From NCBI GenBank assembly GCA_002386465.1, contig DGIT01000001.1:1-28105 (forward strand): DNA of 28,105 bases, read 5' to 3'. This document shows, piece by piece, positions 1-8,779 of this stretch. The stretch comes from Burkholderiales bacterium UBA4615 (GTDB lineage: Bacteria; Pseudomonadota; Gammaproteobacteria; Burkholderiales; Burkholderiaceae_E). Each line of letters opens with the position of its first letter. The stretch's first letter is position 1. The notes under the pieces are model-generated. The model was given only the letters and a program-made list of their open reading frames with translations, was not told where the DNA came from and searched no databases. Both the position numbers and the translations under genes were made by a program.

Positions 1-1518
1 TTCGATTCCCTGAACTGGGTGCAGAACATGCGCGTGTCGATCGATGCAGTACTGGAATCCGGCGCGCTGTGCGAGGGGGCCGTGTGCTACAGCGGCGATC
101 TCTTCGATACCGCCCGCCCCAAGTATTCGCTTGCGTACTACGTGAAGATTGCTCGCGAACTGCAGCGCGCGGGTGTCCATGTTCTGGGGATCAAGGATAT
201 GGCGGGCATATGTCGCCCGCGGGCTGCCCGAGAACTGGTGCGGGTCCTGCGCGAAGAAACCGGTCTGCCCGTCCATTTCCACACCCATGACACCAGTGGT
301 GCTGCGGCGGCTTCGGTGCTGGCCGCTGTTGAGGCGGGTGCTGCGGCGGTGGATGCCGCCATGGATGCGCTCAGCGGTCTGACTTCTCAGCCCAGCCTCA
401 ATGCGATCGTCGCTGCATTGCAGGGTGGTGAGCGTGACAGCGGGCTGGACCGCGAATCCTTGCAGTCGATTGCGCATTACTGGGAAGGCGTTCGACGCAT
501 GTATGCCCCGTTTGAATCGGACATTCGGGCCGGCACAGCCGACGTCTATCTGCACGAAATGCCGGGTGGTCAGTACACCAATTTGCGTGAACAGGCCCGC
601 TCGATGGGGCTGGAGCACCGCTGGCCTGAAGTGTCGCGTGCCTATGCGCAGGTCAATCGTCTTTTTGGCGACATCGTGAAAGTAACGCCCACCTCCAAGG
701 TGGTCGGCGACATGGCCTTGACGATGGTGGCCAACGATCTCACCCCGGACGAAGTGGCCGACCCGAGCCATGACGTGGCGTTCCCGGAATCGGTCGTGTC
801 GCTATTCAGGGGTGATCTGGGTTTTCCGCCCGACGGCTTTCCGCCCGCACTCTCGCGCAAGATTCTCAAGGCCGAACCTCCGGCACCGTTTCGACCGGGG
901 GACACGCTGGCGGCGGTCGACATGCGCGCTGCCCGCGCCGCCTGTGAGGCAGCCATCGGCCGCACGCTCAGCGAGGCAGAGTTGTCGTCGGACCTGCTCT
1001 ATCCCAAGGTCTTTCGTGAATTCGCAGACCATCAGCGCCGTTTCGGCGATGTCAGCGTGCTGCCCACGCCAGTTTATTTTTACGGCATGAAAGATCGGGA
1101 CGAAATTTCGGTCGATATTGACCCAGGCAAGACGCTCGTGATCCGTTTGCAGGGCAGCGCGCCCGCTGAAGAAGAGGGCCAGGTCAAACTGTTTTTTGAA
1201 TTGAACGGGCAACCCCGCACGCTGCGTGTCGAGAAGCTCGGTGCGGTGCGCACCACACCACAGCGTGCCCGTGCCGAGGATGGCAACCGCCTGCATGTGC
1301 CCGCACCTATGCCGGGCATGATCGTCACGGTCGCTGCGAAGGTCGGGCAGAAAGTGAGCGCTGGCGGTCCGCTGGTGTCGATCGAGGCGATGAAAATGGA
1401 ATCGCAGATTCGAGCCGACCGCGATGGCGTCATCCAGGCGGTGCATGTGCGACCAGGCGATGTGGTCAGCGCCCGTGACTTGCTGATCGAGTTTGAACCA
1501 GACCCCACTGCGTCATGA
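1..1518 (+). CDS. pyc: Pyruvate carboxylase, C-terminal part (5' end outside window)
   Basis: The frame is open from base 1 and ends at TGA 1516-1518, giving 505 visible residues; the biotin carboxylase half and the start of the carboxyltransferase domain lie to the left. The visible part begins with the DSLNWVQNMR segment typical of pyruvate carboxylase. It contains GIKDMAG, whose Lys (about residue 65) is the carbamylated metal-site lysine in the family, and HFHTHD (92-97), which supplies the metal-binding histidines. HEMPGGQYTNL and TPTSKVVGDMA follow. The C-terminus is a biotinyl domain with EAMKMES, biotin on Lys 465 of the visible chain. The enzyme carboxylates pyruvate to oxaloacetate with ATP and bicarbonate in the cytoplasm (anaplerosis). 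An oxaloacetate decarboxylase alpha subunit shares these domains, but the motif wording and single-chain layout favour pyruvate carboxylase. The next gene is convergent. Confidence 0.93.
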   Translation, partial: FDSLNWVQNMRVSIDAVLESGALCEGAVCYSGDLFDTARPKYSLAYYVKIARELQRAGVHVLGIKDMAGICRPRAARELVRVLREETGLPVHFHTHDTSGAAAASVLAAVEAGAAAVDAAMDALSGLTSQPSLNAIVAALQGGERDSGLDRESLQSIAHYWEGVRRMYAPFESDIRAGTADVYLHEMPGGQYTNLREQARSMGLEHRWPEVSRAYAQVNRLFGDIVKVTPTSKVVGDMALTMVANDLTPDEVADPSHDVAFPESVVSLFRGDLGFPPDGFPPALSRKILKAEPPAPFRPGDTLAAVDMRAARAACEAAIGRTLSEAELSSDLLYPKVFREFADHQRRFGDVSVLPTPVYFYGMKDRDEISVDIDPGKTLVIRLQGSAPAEEEGQVKLFFELNGQPRTLRVEKLGAVRTTPQRARAEDGNRLHVPAPMPGMIVTVAAKVGQKVSAGGPLVSIEAMKMESQIRADRDGVIQAVHVRPGDVVSARDLLIEFEPDPTAS

Positions 1519-1522
1519 CTGC

Positions 1523-1541
1523 GCGCGCATCTCATGCGCGC
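1523..1541 (+). terminator. Perfect hairpin just after pyc, possible terminator
   Basis: GCGCGCAT and ATGCGCGC form a perfect 8-bp stem around a CTC loop, starting 4 nt after the pyc stop and lying between convergent genes. There is no T-run after it, so it is not a canonical intrinsic terminator. It could act with Rho, or stabilise the transcript end in either direction. Confidence 0.45.
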
Positions 1542-1557
1542 AGTACCGGTTCCCCAC

Positions 1558-2736
<1,179 letters not shown>

Positions 2737-2952
2737 CTCGAAACTCCGATGCGATCCGGGTGGTGCCACAGCGTCGAAAACCTGCCATGATTGAACTGTG
2801 CGTGCTGGAGGTTGGATAACCTGCGCAACGGATCCCTGCTTTGTGCCACAATTCCGCCCCTGGTCGAGCGATGCTTCCATCGCACGCGGTAGGCGAGCCC
2901 TGAAGTGTACCGACCACGAGACACCCACCTCATTAGTCATGGAGGCTTCCGC
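2737..2952. promoter_or_regulatory. Divergent intergenic region between the PLP enzyme and HU genes
   Basis: This 216-base gap must hold the promoters of two divergent genes. On the plus strand TTGAAC (2791-2796), an 18-base spacer and GATAAC (2815-2820) look like a sigma-70 promoter for HU. A near-palindrome, TTGTGCCACAA (2841-2851), follows; its core GTGCCACA also occurs at 2763-2770, exactly 80 bases earlier. GCGATG/CATCGC (2868-2873/2878-2883) forms a 6-bp hairpin with a 4-base loop in the presumed HU leader. I recognise no known riboswitch. The promoter reading is only a motif match. Confidence 0.35.
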
Positions 2953-3240
2953 ATGAACAAGAGTGAACTGATCGAAACCGTGTCCGCTGAAGCGGATATC
3001 AGCAAAGCTGCTGCCGAGCGCGCACTGAATTCCGTCGTCGAGGCCATCACCAAGGCCGTCACCAAAGGTGATCGTGTGACGCTGGTGGGGTTCGGCACGT
3101 TCTATTCGAGCAAGCGTGCTGCGCGGCTGGGCAAGAACCCGCGCACCGGCGAAAAAATCAAAATTGCTGCAGCGACTGTGCCTAAGTTTTCTGCGGGCGC
3201 AGCCTTCAAGGCGACGGTTAACAAGAAAAAGGCCAAGTGA
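2953..3240 (+). CDS. HU-family nucleoid-associated DNA-binding protein
   Basis: A 95-residue HU/IHF-type protein, the standard family length. It starts MNKSELIE, has an N-terminal helix pair (1-40), the GFGTF turn (46-50) and the beta-arm signature RLGKNPRTGE (58-67), whose Pro63 intercalates into DNA in HU. The C-terminus is a short lysine-rich tail (KKKAK). HU proteins are small dimers that bend and compact DNA without strong sequence specificity. The ATG at 2953 is preceded by GGAGG with 7 nt spacing. An in-frame upstream start at 2905 would add a non-conserved leader and is rejected. IHF subunits are the nearest alternative, but the arm and N-terminus read as HU. A terminator follows at 3321. 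Confidence 0.95.
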   Translation: MNKSELIETVSAEADISKAAAERALNSVVEAITKAVTKGDRVTLVGFGTFYSSKRAARLGKNPRTGEKIKIAAATVPKFSAGAAFKATVNKKKAK

Positions 3241-3246
3241 TGCGGT

Positions 3247-3309
3247 GACGACCATCGGTCGTCCAGTATTCGAGTTGCCTCGCACACGGTGTGTCCAGTC
3301 TGAATGGAC
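3247..3309 (+). other. Cluster of three short stem-loops in the HU 3' UTR
   Basis: Three inverted repeats follow the HU stop: GACGACC/GGTCGTC (3247-3253/3257-3263, loop ATC), CACA/TGTG (3283-3286/3290-3293, loop CGG) and GTCCA/TGGAC (3293-3297/3305-3309). The last two share base 3293, so they cannot form at full length together. They lie between the coding region and the terminator hairpin. Confidence 0.45.
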
Positions 3310-3320
3310 CCGTGAAATGG

Positions 3321-3345
3321 ACGCCCCGATGGGGCGTTCTGCTTT
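3321..3345 (+). terminator. Intrinsic terminator of the HU gene
   Basis: ACGCCCC (3321-3327), loop GAT and GGGGCGT (3331-3337) form a perfect 7-bp GC-rich stem followed by TTCTGCTTT. It sits 80 nt after the HU stop and 13 nt before the end of the convergent EamA gene. Read from the other strand the stem is followed by CCATTTCAC, so it may also slow transcription arriving from the ccm side. Confidence 0.7.
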
Positions 3346-3357
3346 GGTGGGTCTGCA

Positions 3358-4215
3358 TCATGCAAACCTCAGTGCGATCACTCCAAGCGTGATCGCGCAG
3401 GCGCCAGCCCATCGGGTCTGTCCGACCGGCTCCTTGAGCACACACGATGCAATGATCAGTGCAAAGAGAACCGAGGTCTCGCGCAGCGCTGCAACGCTTG
3501 CGACCGGCGCTCGGGTCATGCCCCACAAGGCGACCGCATAGGCGGTCATTGAAATCACGCCTGCTGCGATCGGGGCGGGGCCGCTATTGAGGGCATAACG
3601 CAGCAGCGCGCGGCCCCGATGCATCCAGACCACGCCCGCCAGCAGCAGGCCTTCCACTGCCGCCAACCAGGTCACATACGACCAGGCGTTCGAGCTATGC
3701 CGGGCTCCGATCGAGTCGATGGTGGTGTAGGCCACGATTGTCACTGCCGTCAGAAGCGCCCACTCCAATGCCTTGCGCCGTGGGGCTGCCGTGAGTGACT
3801 GTGCTCGCGCTCCCCCGATCGTCATCACGCCCAGACTGATCAACGCAATGCCTGCCCACCCCAAGGGTTGGGGCCATTCCTGCATCAATACGCCGACCGC
3901 CATCGCGGTCAGCAGAGGCGCTGTGCCACGCATGACCGGGTACGCGAAGCTCAGGTCCGCGTGACGGTACGCCCCGGCGAGTGCGTGGAAGTACAGGACG
4001 TGTACTGCGGCTGAGGTCATCAGACACAGACGCGCCGTGCCCTGCGGAAACGGGATGTCCATGACGAGGATCGCGAGCAGCGCTAACGGCGCAACCGACC
4101 CGTGCATGACCGCGGTTTCGAGCAGCGGATCGCGTCCACGTTTGATCAGCGCATTCCAGCCGGCGTGTGCGGCCGCCGCACACAGCACCGCGACGGTGAC
4201 GTCCCAGCCCAGCAA
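3358..4215 (-). CDS. EamA/DMT-family membrane transporter
   Basis: A 285-residue hydrophobic protein with about ten predicted membrane segments in two EamA-like halves. The start of the first half (HAGWNALIKRGRDP) and the motif of a conserved Glu-Pro near the end (LKEPVGQ, followed by the last helix) are typical of drug/metabolite exporters. The substrate cannot be inferred. The start is unusual: the only plausible initiator near the expected N-terminus is TTG at 4215, 5 nt after the ccmH stop and without a clear ribosome binding site. Translation probably depends on ribosomes finishing ccmH. A GTG nine codons further in is an alternative. It is the last gene of the ccm transcript and converges on HU. 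Confidence 0.82.
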   Translation of the reverse strand: MLGWDVTVAVLCAAAAHAGWNALIKRGRDPLLETAVMHGSVAPLALLAILVMDIPFPQGTARLCLMTSAAVHVLYFHALAGAYRHADLSFAYPVMRGTAPLLTAMAVGVLMQEWPQPLGWAGIALISLGVMTIGGARAQSLTAAPRRKALEWALLTAVTIVAYTTIDSIGARHSSNAWSYVTWLAAVEGLLLAGVVWMHRGRALLRYALNSGPAPIAAGVISMTAYAVALWGMTRAPVASVAALRETSVLFALIIASCVLKEPVGQTRWAGACAITLGVIALRFA

Positions 4216-4220
4216 GGGGG

Positions 4221-4820
4221 CTAAGTGCGCTGGGCGCGCACGGCGTCGGAACTGGAACGGACGGATGCGGCGTCGTGGGCGTCGGGCGGGTGTTCGAGCA
4301 TGCGCTCGACCTGCACCAGGTCGGCATCATTGAACACCTGTTGTGGCGCCAACGCAGGCCGCCTGCGGGTGATGCGCCACAGCACGATCAGCCCCATGCC
4401 TGCGAGCAGTGCCGGCCCTGCCCACAGTGCGAGGTTGTGGGCAGAAAAGGAGGGGCGATAGAGGACGAATTCGCCGAACCGGTCGACCAGATGCGCCTTG
4501 ATTTGCACATCGTTTTTACCCGACGCCATCTGTCGCAGCACTTCATTGCGCAAATCGCCAGCCAGTTCAGCATTTGAATCAGCCAGTGTCTGGTTCTGGC
4601 AGACCAGACAGCGCAGCTCCGAGGCCAACTGACGAAAACGCTCGCTGCGCAGAAGCTCGGCCGCCTGCTCCGGGGGCAATCCTGAAGCGGACTCGCCCGG
4701 CGCGACCGGCGCCGGCGCGCTGACGGCCCATGGCGCCCAGACGCCCACGACGCAGATCAGCACGGCGCACACGGCCATCATCTTCAGGCGGATCGGCAGG
4801 CTGTCACGGGCAGGCTTCAT
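4221..4820 (-). CDS. ccmH: Cytochrome c maturation protein CcmH
   Basis: A 199-residue CcmH/CycL protein. It has an N-terminal membrane or signal segment (about 13-34), then the hallmark RCLVCQNQ with the redox pair Cys71/Cys74, a three-helix domain to about residue 125, and a second membrane helix (about 129-149). CcmH is a periplasm-facing, membrane-anchored thiol-disulfide protein that works with CcmG and CcmF to keep the CXXCH cysteines of apocytochrome c reduced for heme ligation. The C-terminal tail after the second helix is longer than usual. There is no fused CcmI part as in Escherichia coli; ccmI is a separate gene at the front of this operon. The ATG overlaps the ccmG stop (ATGA). 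Confidence 0.94.
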   Translation of the reverse strand: MKPARDSLPIRLKMMAVCAVLICVVGVWAPWAVSAPAPVAPGESASGLPPEQAAELLRSERFRQLASELRCLVCQNQTLADSNAELAGDLRNEVLRQMASGKNDVQIKAHLVDRFGEFVLYRPSFSAHNLALWAGPALLAGMGLIVLWRITRRRPALAPQQVFNDADLVQVERMLEHPPDAHDAASVRSSSDAVRAQRT

Positions 4821-5353
4821 TTCGAGAGCTCTCTCACCAGAGGGATCAGACGGGATCGAATGACATCCTCGTTTAGCGGGCCCACATGTTTAAAGCGGAT
4901 GACCCCTTGGCGATCGATCAGGAAACTTTCGGGGACGCCGTACACGCCATAGTCGAATCCGACACGACCGCCCCGATCCGACAGGATCTGGCCATATGGG
5001 TTGCCATGTTTGCTCAACCAGGCCTTGGCCGCCGACTGATCGTCCTTGTAGTTCAGGCCGATGATCGGCACGACGCCTGCTCGACCGAGTTCCAGCAGCA
5101 GCGGGTGCTCGGCCAGACAGGGCACGCACCATGAGGCCCAGACATTGAGCAGCCAGACCTTGCCCTGCATGGACTGTGGAGACCAGGTTCCAGACGAGTC
5201 AAGCAGGGAGGGCAACTCGAAAGCAGGCGCCGGCTTGCCGATCAGCGGCGAAGGAATTTCCTTAGGGTCTCGACCGGGCTTCAGTCCCAGCAGCAGGAAC
5301 ACGGCAATCACCGCGAATACCGCCACCGGCACCACAAACCGCAGTCCGCGCAT
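4817..5353 (-). CDS. ccmG: Periplasmic thiol:disulfide oxidoreductase CcmG (DsbE)
   Basis: A 178-residue membrane-anchored thioredoxin-fold protein. Residues 5-24 form the N-terminal anchor. The active site WCVPC lies at 75-79 (Cys76, Cys79), and the YGVYGVPESFLID segment holds the cis-Pro loop (Pro141) and the GVPE motif specific to CcmG/DsbE/TlpA-type reductases. It passes electrons from the inner-membrane reductant to CcmH or the apocytochrome c cysteines. It begins 11 nt after ccmF and overlaps ccmH by 4 nt. ResA/TlpA relatives are the alternative, excluded by the ccm context. Confidence 0.95.
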   Translation of the reverse strand: MRGLRFVVPVAVFAVIAVFLLLGLKPGRDPKEIPSPLIGKPAPAFELPSLLDSSGTWSPQSMQGKVWLLNVWASWCVPCLAEHPLLLELGRAGVVPIIGLNYKDDQSAAKAWLSKHGNPYGQILSDRGGRVGFDYGVYGVPESFLIDRQGVIRFKHVGPLNEDVIRSRLIPLVRELSK

Positions 5354-5364
5354 GACGTCTGGCC

Positions 5365-7371
5365 TCAGGCTCGCGCACCCGCGCCATCGCGGTTCGCCTG
5401 AGTGACCTTCACGGTGCGATAGCGACGATCTGCCATGGCGATCGCCCCGCCCAAGGCCATCAGGAAGCAGCCTCCCCAGATCCAGTCAACAAAGGGTTTC
5501 ACCCAGGCCTTGACGGTCCATCGACCATCGGGAAGTTGCTCGCCAAGTGACACATAGACATCACGCGTCAGACCGGAATCGATGGCTGCTTCGGTCATGA
5601 CCGAGCGGGTCGAGGGGTAGAAACGCTTTTCGGGCAGCAGTTCAAATTCAACGCGATCGTTGCGCAACGCCTGCAGACGCCCTCGCACGCCGTCATAGTT
5701 AGGGCCTGCAAAGGGGGTGATCTCGACCATGCGCAGCGTATAGCCGCGCACCTCGATACTCTGCCCCGGCCCCAGCGCTGCATCGACTTCGACATCCAGT
5801 GTCTTGACGCAGGCCACACCAATGCAAAAGACGCCAGTCCCTGCGTGGGCGACTGCCATGCCCCAGACGCCTCCCGGCAAGGCACGCAGGCGCTCGAAGA
5901 AGCTCGGTGCCTTGATCTGCGATGCGCGGTCCAGAACCGCGACGACGCTGGCTGCAATCAGCCACAACCCCAGAAAGATCCCGATGGCAAAAGCGAGTGC
6001 ACCCAGCGCTGAGCCGCCCGCAGTCCCGCGTCCGGATGTGAATACGACGGCGATCGCGGCGATGACCGCCACTGCAAAGGCCCACTTGAGGCGCTTGGCC
6101 AGATCAGGCACCGGGGTGTCTCGCCAGCGTGATACCGGGCCCACGCCCATCAGGAAAGCGGCTGGCGCCATCAGCGGGAAAAATACCGCCTCGAAGTAGG
6201 GCGGACCCACCGAGATCTTGGCCAACCCCAGCGTGTCGAGCACCAGCGGATAGAGTGTCCCCAGCAGGACCGAGCCGGCGGCAGTCAGCATCAGCAGGTT
6301 GTTGGCCAGCAAATAGCCTTCTCGTGAACTCGTCTGAAAGCTGACAGTCTGCTGCGATCCGGAAACCCCGGGACCTCTAATCGCAAAAAGCAGCAGGGAG
6401 CCCCCCACCACAGCCACCAGAAAAGCGAGGATAAAGACGCCGCGGGTTGGATCGGTGGCAAATGCGTGTACCGAAGTCAGCACACCCGAGCGCACCAGAA
6501 AGGTTCCCAGCAGGGACAGGCTGAATGCGGCAATGGCGAGCAGCAGGGTCCAGGCGCGAAAGATGCCGCGCCGCTCGGTCACGATCAGTGAGTGGATCAG
6601 CGCAGTGCCGACCAGCCACGGCATGAATGAAGCGTTTTCCACAGGATCCCAGAACCACCATCCGCCCCAGCCCAGCTCGTAATAGGCCCATGCGCTGCCC
6701 AGCGCGATGCCAATTGTGAGGAAGCACCAGGCGGCCGTGGTCCAGGGCCGTGCCCAGCGCGTCCAGGCAGCATCTACGCGTCCACCCAGCATCGCTGCAA
6801 TGGCGAATGCAAACGCGACCGAGAATCCGACGTAACCCATGTAGAGCATGGGCGGATGAATCACCATCCCCGGGTCCTGCAGCAGCGGGTTCAAGTCGCG
6901 GCCATCGGCGGGCGGCGGGAATTGCCGCAAAAACGGGTTGGACGTGAACAGCATGAAGGCGAGAAAGCCGGTGGCCACCAGACCGAGTACACCGATCACA
7001 CGTGCGCGAAAGACGGTCGACAGTGCCCCGCCAAAGGCATTCACCGAGGCCGTCCAGCCGGCGAGCATCAGCGCCCACAACAACAGGGAGCCCTCATGCG
7101 AACCCCATGTCGCCGCGATGCGATAGGCGACCGGCAATTTTGAATTCGAGTTGTTGGCGACGTTGATCAGCGTGAAATCATTGTCGTGAAAGGCAAGCGC
7201 CAAGGCCACGAACGCCAGGGCAACAAGCAGGAACTGCGCATTGGCGGCATGAAAGCCGGCCCGCATCCAGGCCTGATCGGCACGATGCGCCCCCTGTAAA
7301 GCCACCAGCGCTTGCACGAGCGACACGGCCAGGGCGAGCCACAGCGCGTAATGCCCCAACTCGGAGATCAT
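5365..7371 (-). CDS. ccmF: Heme lyase subunit CcmF
   Basis: A 668-residue polytopic membrane protein of the heme-handling family, near the usual CcmF length. WGSHEGSLLLW (89-99) and HPPMLYMGYVG (from 172) are conserved blocks, and the tryptophan-rich WWD motif reads GWGGWWFWDPVENASFMPW around 234-252. It catalyses covalent attachment of heme from holo-CcmE to apocytochrome c, together with CcmH and CcmI. The C-terminal third contains a large periplasmic loop before a final membrane helix (WIWGGCFLMALGGAIAM region). The ATG overlaps the ccmE stop as ATGA, indicating coupling. Confidence 0.96.
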   Translation of the reverse strand: MISELGHYALWLALAVSLVQALVALQGAHRADQAWMRAGFHAANAQFLLVALAFVALALAFHDNDFTLINVANNSNSKLPVAYRIAATWGSHEGSLLLWALMLAGWTASVNAFGGALSTVFRARVIGVLGLVATGFLAFMLFTSNPFLRQFPPPADGRDLNPLLQDPGMVIHPPMLYMGYVGFSVAFAFAIAAMLGGRVDAAWTRWARPWTTAAWCFLTIGIALGSAWAYYELGWGGWWFWDPVENASFMPWLVGTALIHSLIVTERRGIFRAWTLLLAIAAFSLSLLGTFLVRSGVLTSVHAFATDPTRGVFILAFLVAVVGGSLLLFAIRGPGVSGSQQTVSFQTSSREGYLLANNLLMLTAAGSVLLGTLYPLVLDTLGLAKISVGPPYFEAVFFPLMAPAAFLMGVGPVSRWRDTPVPDLAKRLKWAFAVAVIAAIAVVFTSGRGTAGGSALGALAFAIGIFLGLWLIAASVVAVLDRASQIKAPSFFERLRALPGGVWGMAVAHAGTGVFCIGVACVKTLDVEVDAALGPGQSIEVRGYTLRMVEITPFAGPNYDGVRGRLQALRNDRVEFELLPEKRFYPSTRSVMTEAAIDSGLTRDVYVSLGEQLPDGRWTVKAWVKPFVDWIWGGCFLMALGGAIAMADRRYRTVKVTQANRDGAGARA

Positions 7372-7817
7372 GGTTGCTTCACCGTTCCGGATTGCATCGG
7401 ATGCCCGGCCTTCTTCAGGGCTTCGGCTGCTTCTGGTGGCATGTAATTTTCATCGTGCTTGGCAAGGACCTCGCTCGCCTTGAAGACGCCGTCCGGCCCG
7501 ACCGCACCTTGTGCGACCACGCCCTTGCCCTCCTTGAACAGGTCGGGCAGTGTGCCGCGATAAAGCACCGGGATGGTGCGAGCGTTATCGGTGATGCGAA
7601 AGCTGACGTCCAGTCCGTTGCGCTGCACGCTGCCGTTCTCGACCAGTCCGCCGACCCGAAACGCGCGGCCCTGCGGCGCCTCATTGGCCGCGACCTGAGA
7701 AGGCGTGAAAAAGAAGACGATATTCGATGACAGGGCATACAGCACCAGCCCGATGGCGGTGGCCAGCACCGTCACGCCGGCCGCAATCCACGCCAGTCGC
7801 TTGCGTCGTGGCGTCAT
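7368..7817 (-). CDS. ccmE: Periplasmic heme chaperone CcmE
   Basis: A 149-residue protein with an N-terminal membrane anchor (about 8-29) and a beta-barrel periplasmic domain. The signature LAKHDENYMPPE contains the covalent heme-binding His121 and the axial Tyr125. CcmE accepts heme at CcmC and, once released by the CcmAB ATPase, delivers it to CcmF. I start it at the ATG at 7817 because AGGGA lies 6 nt upstream and the protein then begins MTPRRKRLAW, like known CcmE proteins. An in-frame ATG at 7850 would add 11 residues and has no clear ribosome binding site. The stop overlaps ccmF. Confidence 0.94.
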   Translation of the reverse strand: MTPRRKRLAWIAAGVTVLATAIGLVLYALSSNIVFFFTPSQVAANEAPQGRAFRVGGLVENGSVQRNGLDVSFRITDNARTIPVLYRGTLPDLFKEGKGVVAQGAVGPDGVFKASEVLAKHDENYMPPEAAEALKKAGHPMQSGTVKQP

Positions 7818-7880
7818 CCGGAATCCCTGAGCGGGGTGGGTCGCATTCATGGTGTGAGGCTACTTGAAAGGCGCTGCGAA

Positions 7881-8039
7881 TCAGTCGGGTGTGGCGGGGC
7901 TGTCATTAAGCTCATGTTCACGCGACGCATCGTCCAGTGCCTGGCGCCGACGCCAGCCCAGCATGAACCACTCTACGGCCAGTACCAGGGCGGTCAGTCC
8001 GTAGGCCACAGCGATAAAACTGCCATGCAGGTCGGTCAT
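7881..8039 (-). CDS. ccmD: Small heme exporter accessory protein CcmD
   Basis: A 52-residue protein beginning MTDLHGSFIAVAYG, with one membrane helix (about 8-27) followed by a basic stretch (WRRRQ) and an acidic polar tail. Size, topology and position between ccmC and ccmE fit CcmD, which stabilises the CcmC-CcmE complex and helps release holo-CcmE. Its ATG overlaps the ccmC stop by 4 nt (ATGA). The sequence is weakly conserved in the family, so identification rests on context and layout. Confidence 0.88.
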   Translation of the reverse strand: MTDLHGSFIAVAYGLTALVLAVEWFMLGWRRRQALDDASREHELNDSPATPD

Positions 8040-8770
8040 GTGCGCGATCCGGAGAGTTGCTGTACCCAACGTGTGTGGCGTTCGCGATCCAGGATGATGG
8101 TGCGCACGCGATGCAGTGCCGCAGTAATCGTATACATCCAGGCTGCCAGGCTCATCAGCAGCATGCCGGTGAGCATGGTGCGGGCCATTTTGGGCGACGT
8201 GGTCAGGCTTACGCTTGCGCCCTGATGCAGCGTGTTCCACCAGCGGACCGAAAAATAAATGATGGGGACGTTGACGACACCCACCAGCAGCAGCAAGGCA
8301 CCCGCCCGATCGGCGCGCTGGGTGTCCTCGATGGCCGACACCAGCGCCATGTAACCCAGGTACAGAAACAGCAGGATGAGGGTGGACGTCAGGCGCGCAT
8401 CCCAGACCCACCAGGTACCCCAGGTGGGTTTGCCCCAGATGGCACCGGTAAAGAGTGCGATGGCCGCCATGATGGCACCCGTGGGCGCCAGTGCACGGGA
8501 CATCATGGCCGACAGGCGCGAGCGCCAGACCAGCGTGAGGACCGCATAGCCGGCCATGACCAGATAGATGAACATGGCCATCCATGCAGCAGGCACGTGA
8601 ACGAAAATAATGCGGTAGACCTCGCCCTGCTGGAAATCAGTGGGCGCGATGGCAAAGCCCACATACAAGCCAGCGGCGCACAGCAACACCGCGGCGGTGG
8701 CGAACCACGGCAGCATGCGTCCGGCGAGCGGATAGAAGGTCTGCGGAGCAGCGAAGCGGAATGGGTTCAT
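8036..8770 (-). CDS. ccmC: Heme exporter/handling protein CcmC
   Basis: A 244-residue, six-helix membrane protein of the heme-handling family. The tryptophan-rich WWD motif is WGTWWVWDARLTS (117-129), flanked by candidate axial heme ligands His58 (FVHVP) and His182 (WNTLHQG). CcmC presents heme to CcmE in the periplasm and with CcmD promotes the covalent bond. The start ATG at 8770 lies 9 nt after ccmB with no strong ribosome binding site, which fits coupled translation; the end overlaps ccmD. Confidence 0.96.
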   Translation of the reverse strand: MNPFRFAAPQTFYPLAGRMLPWFATAAVLLCAAGLYVGFAIAPTDFQQGEVYRIIFVHVPAAWMAMFIYLVMAGYAVLTLVWRSRLSAMMSRALAPTGAIMAAIALFTGAIWGKPTWGTWWVWDARLTSTLILLFLYLGYMALVSAIEDTQRADRAGALLLLVGVVNVPIIYFSVRWWNTLHQGASVSLTTSPKMARTMLTGMLLMSLAAWMYTITAALHRVRTIILDRERHTRWVQQLSGSRT

Positions 8771-8779
8771 GCAGGCGGG

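Noticed and set aside
2737..3285. Long N-terminal extension of the PLP enzyme on the minus strand
   Set aside because: It would overlap the whole HU gene, has no family similarity I can see, and a well-placed ATG with GGAG exists at 2736.
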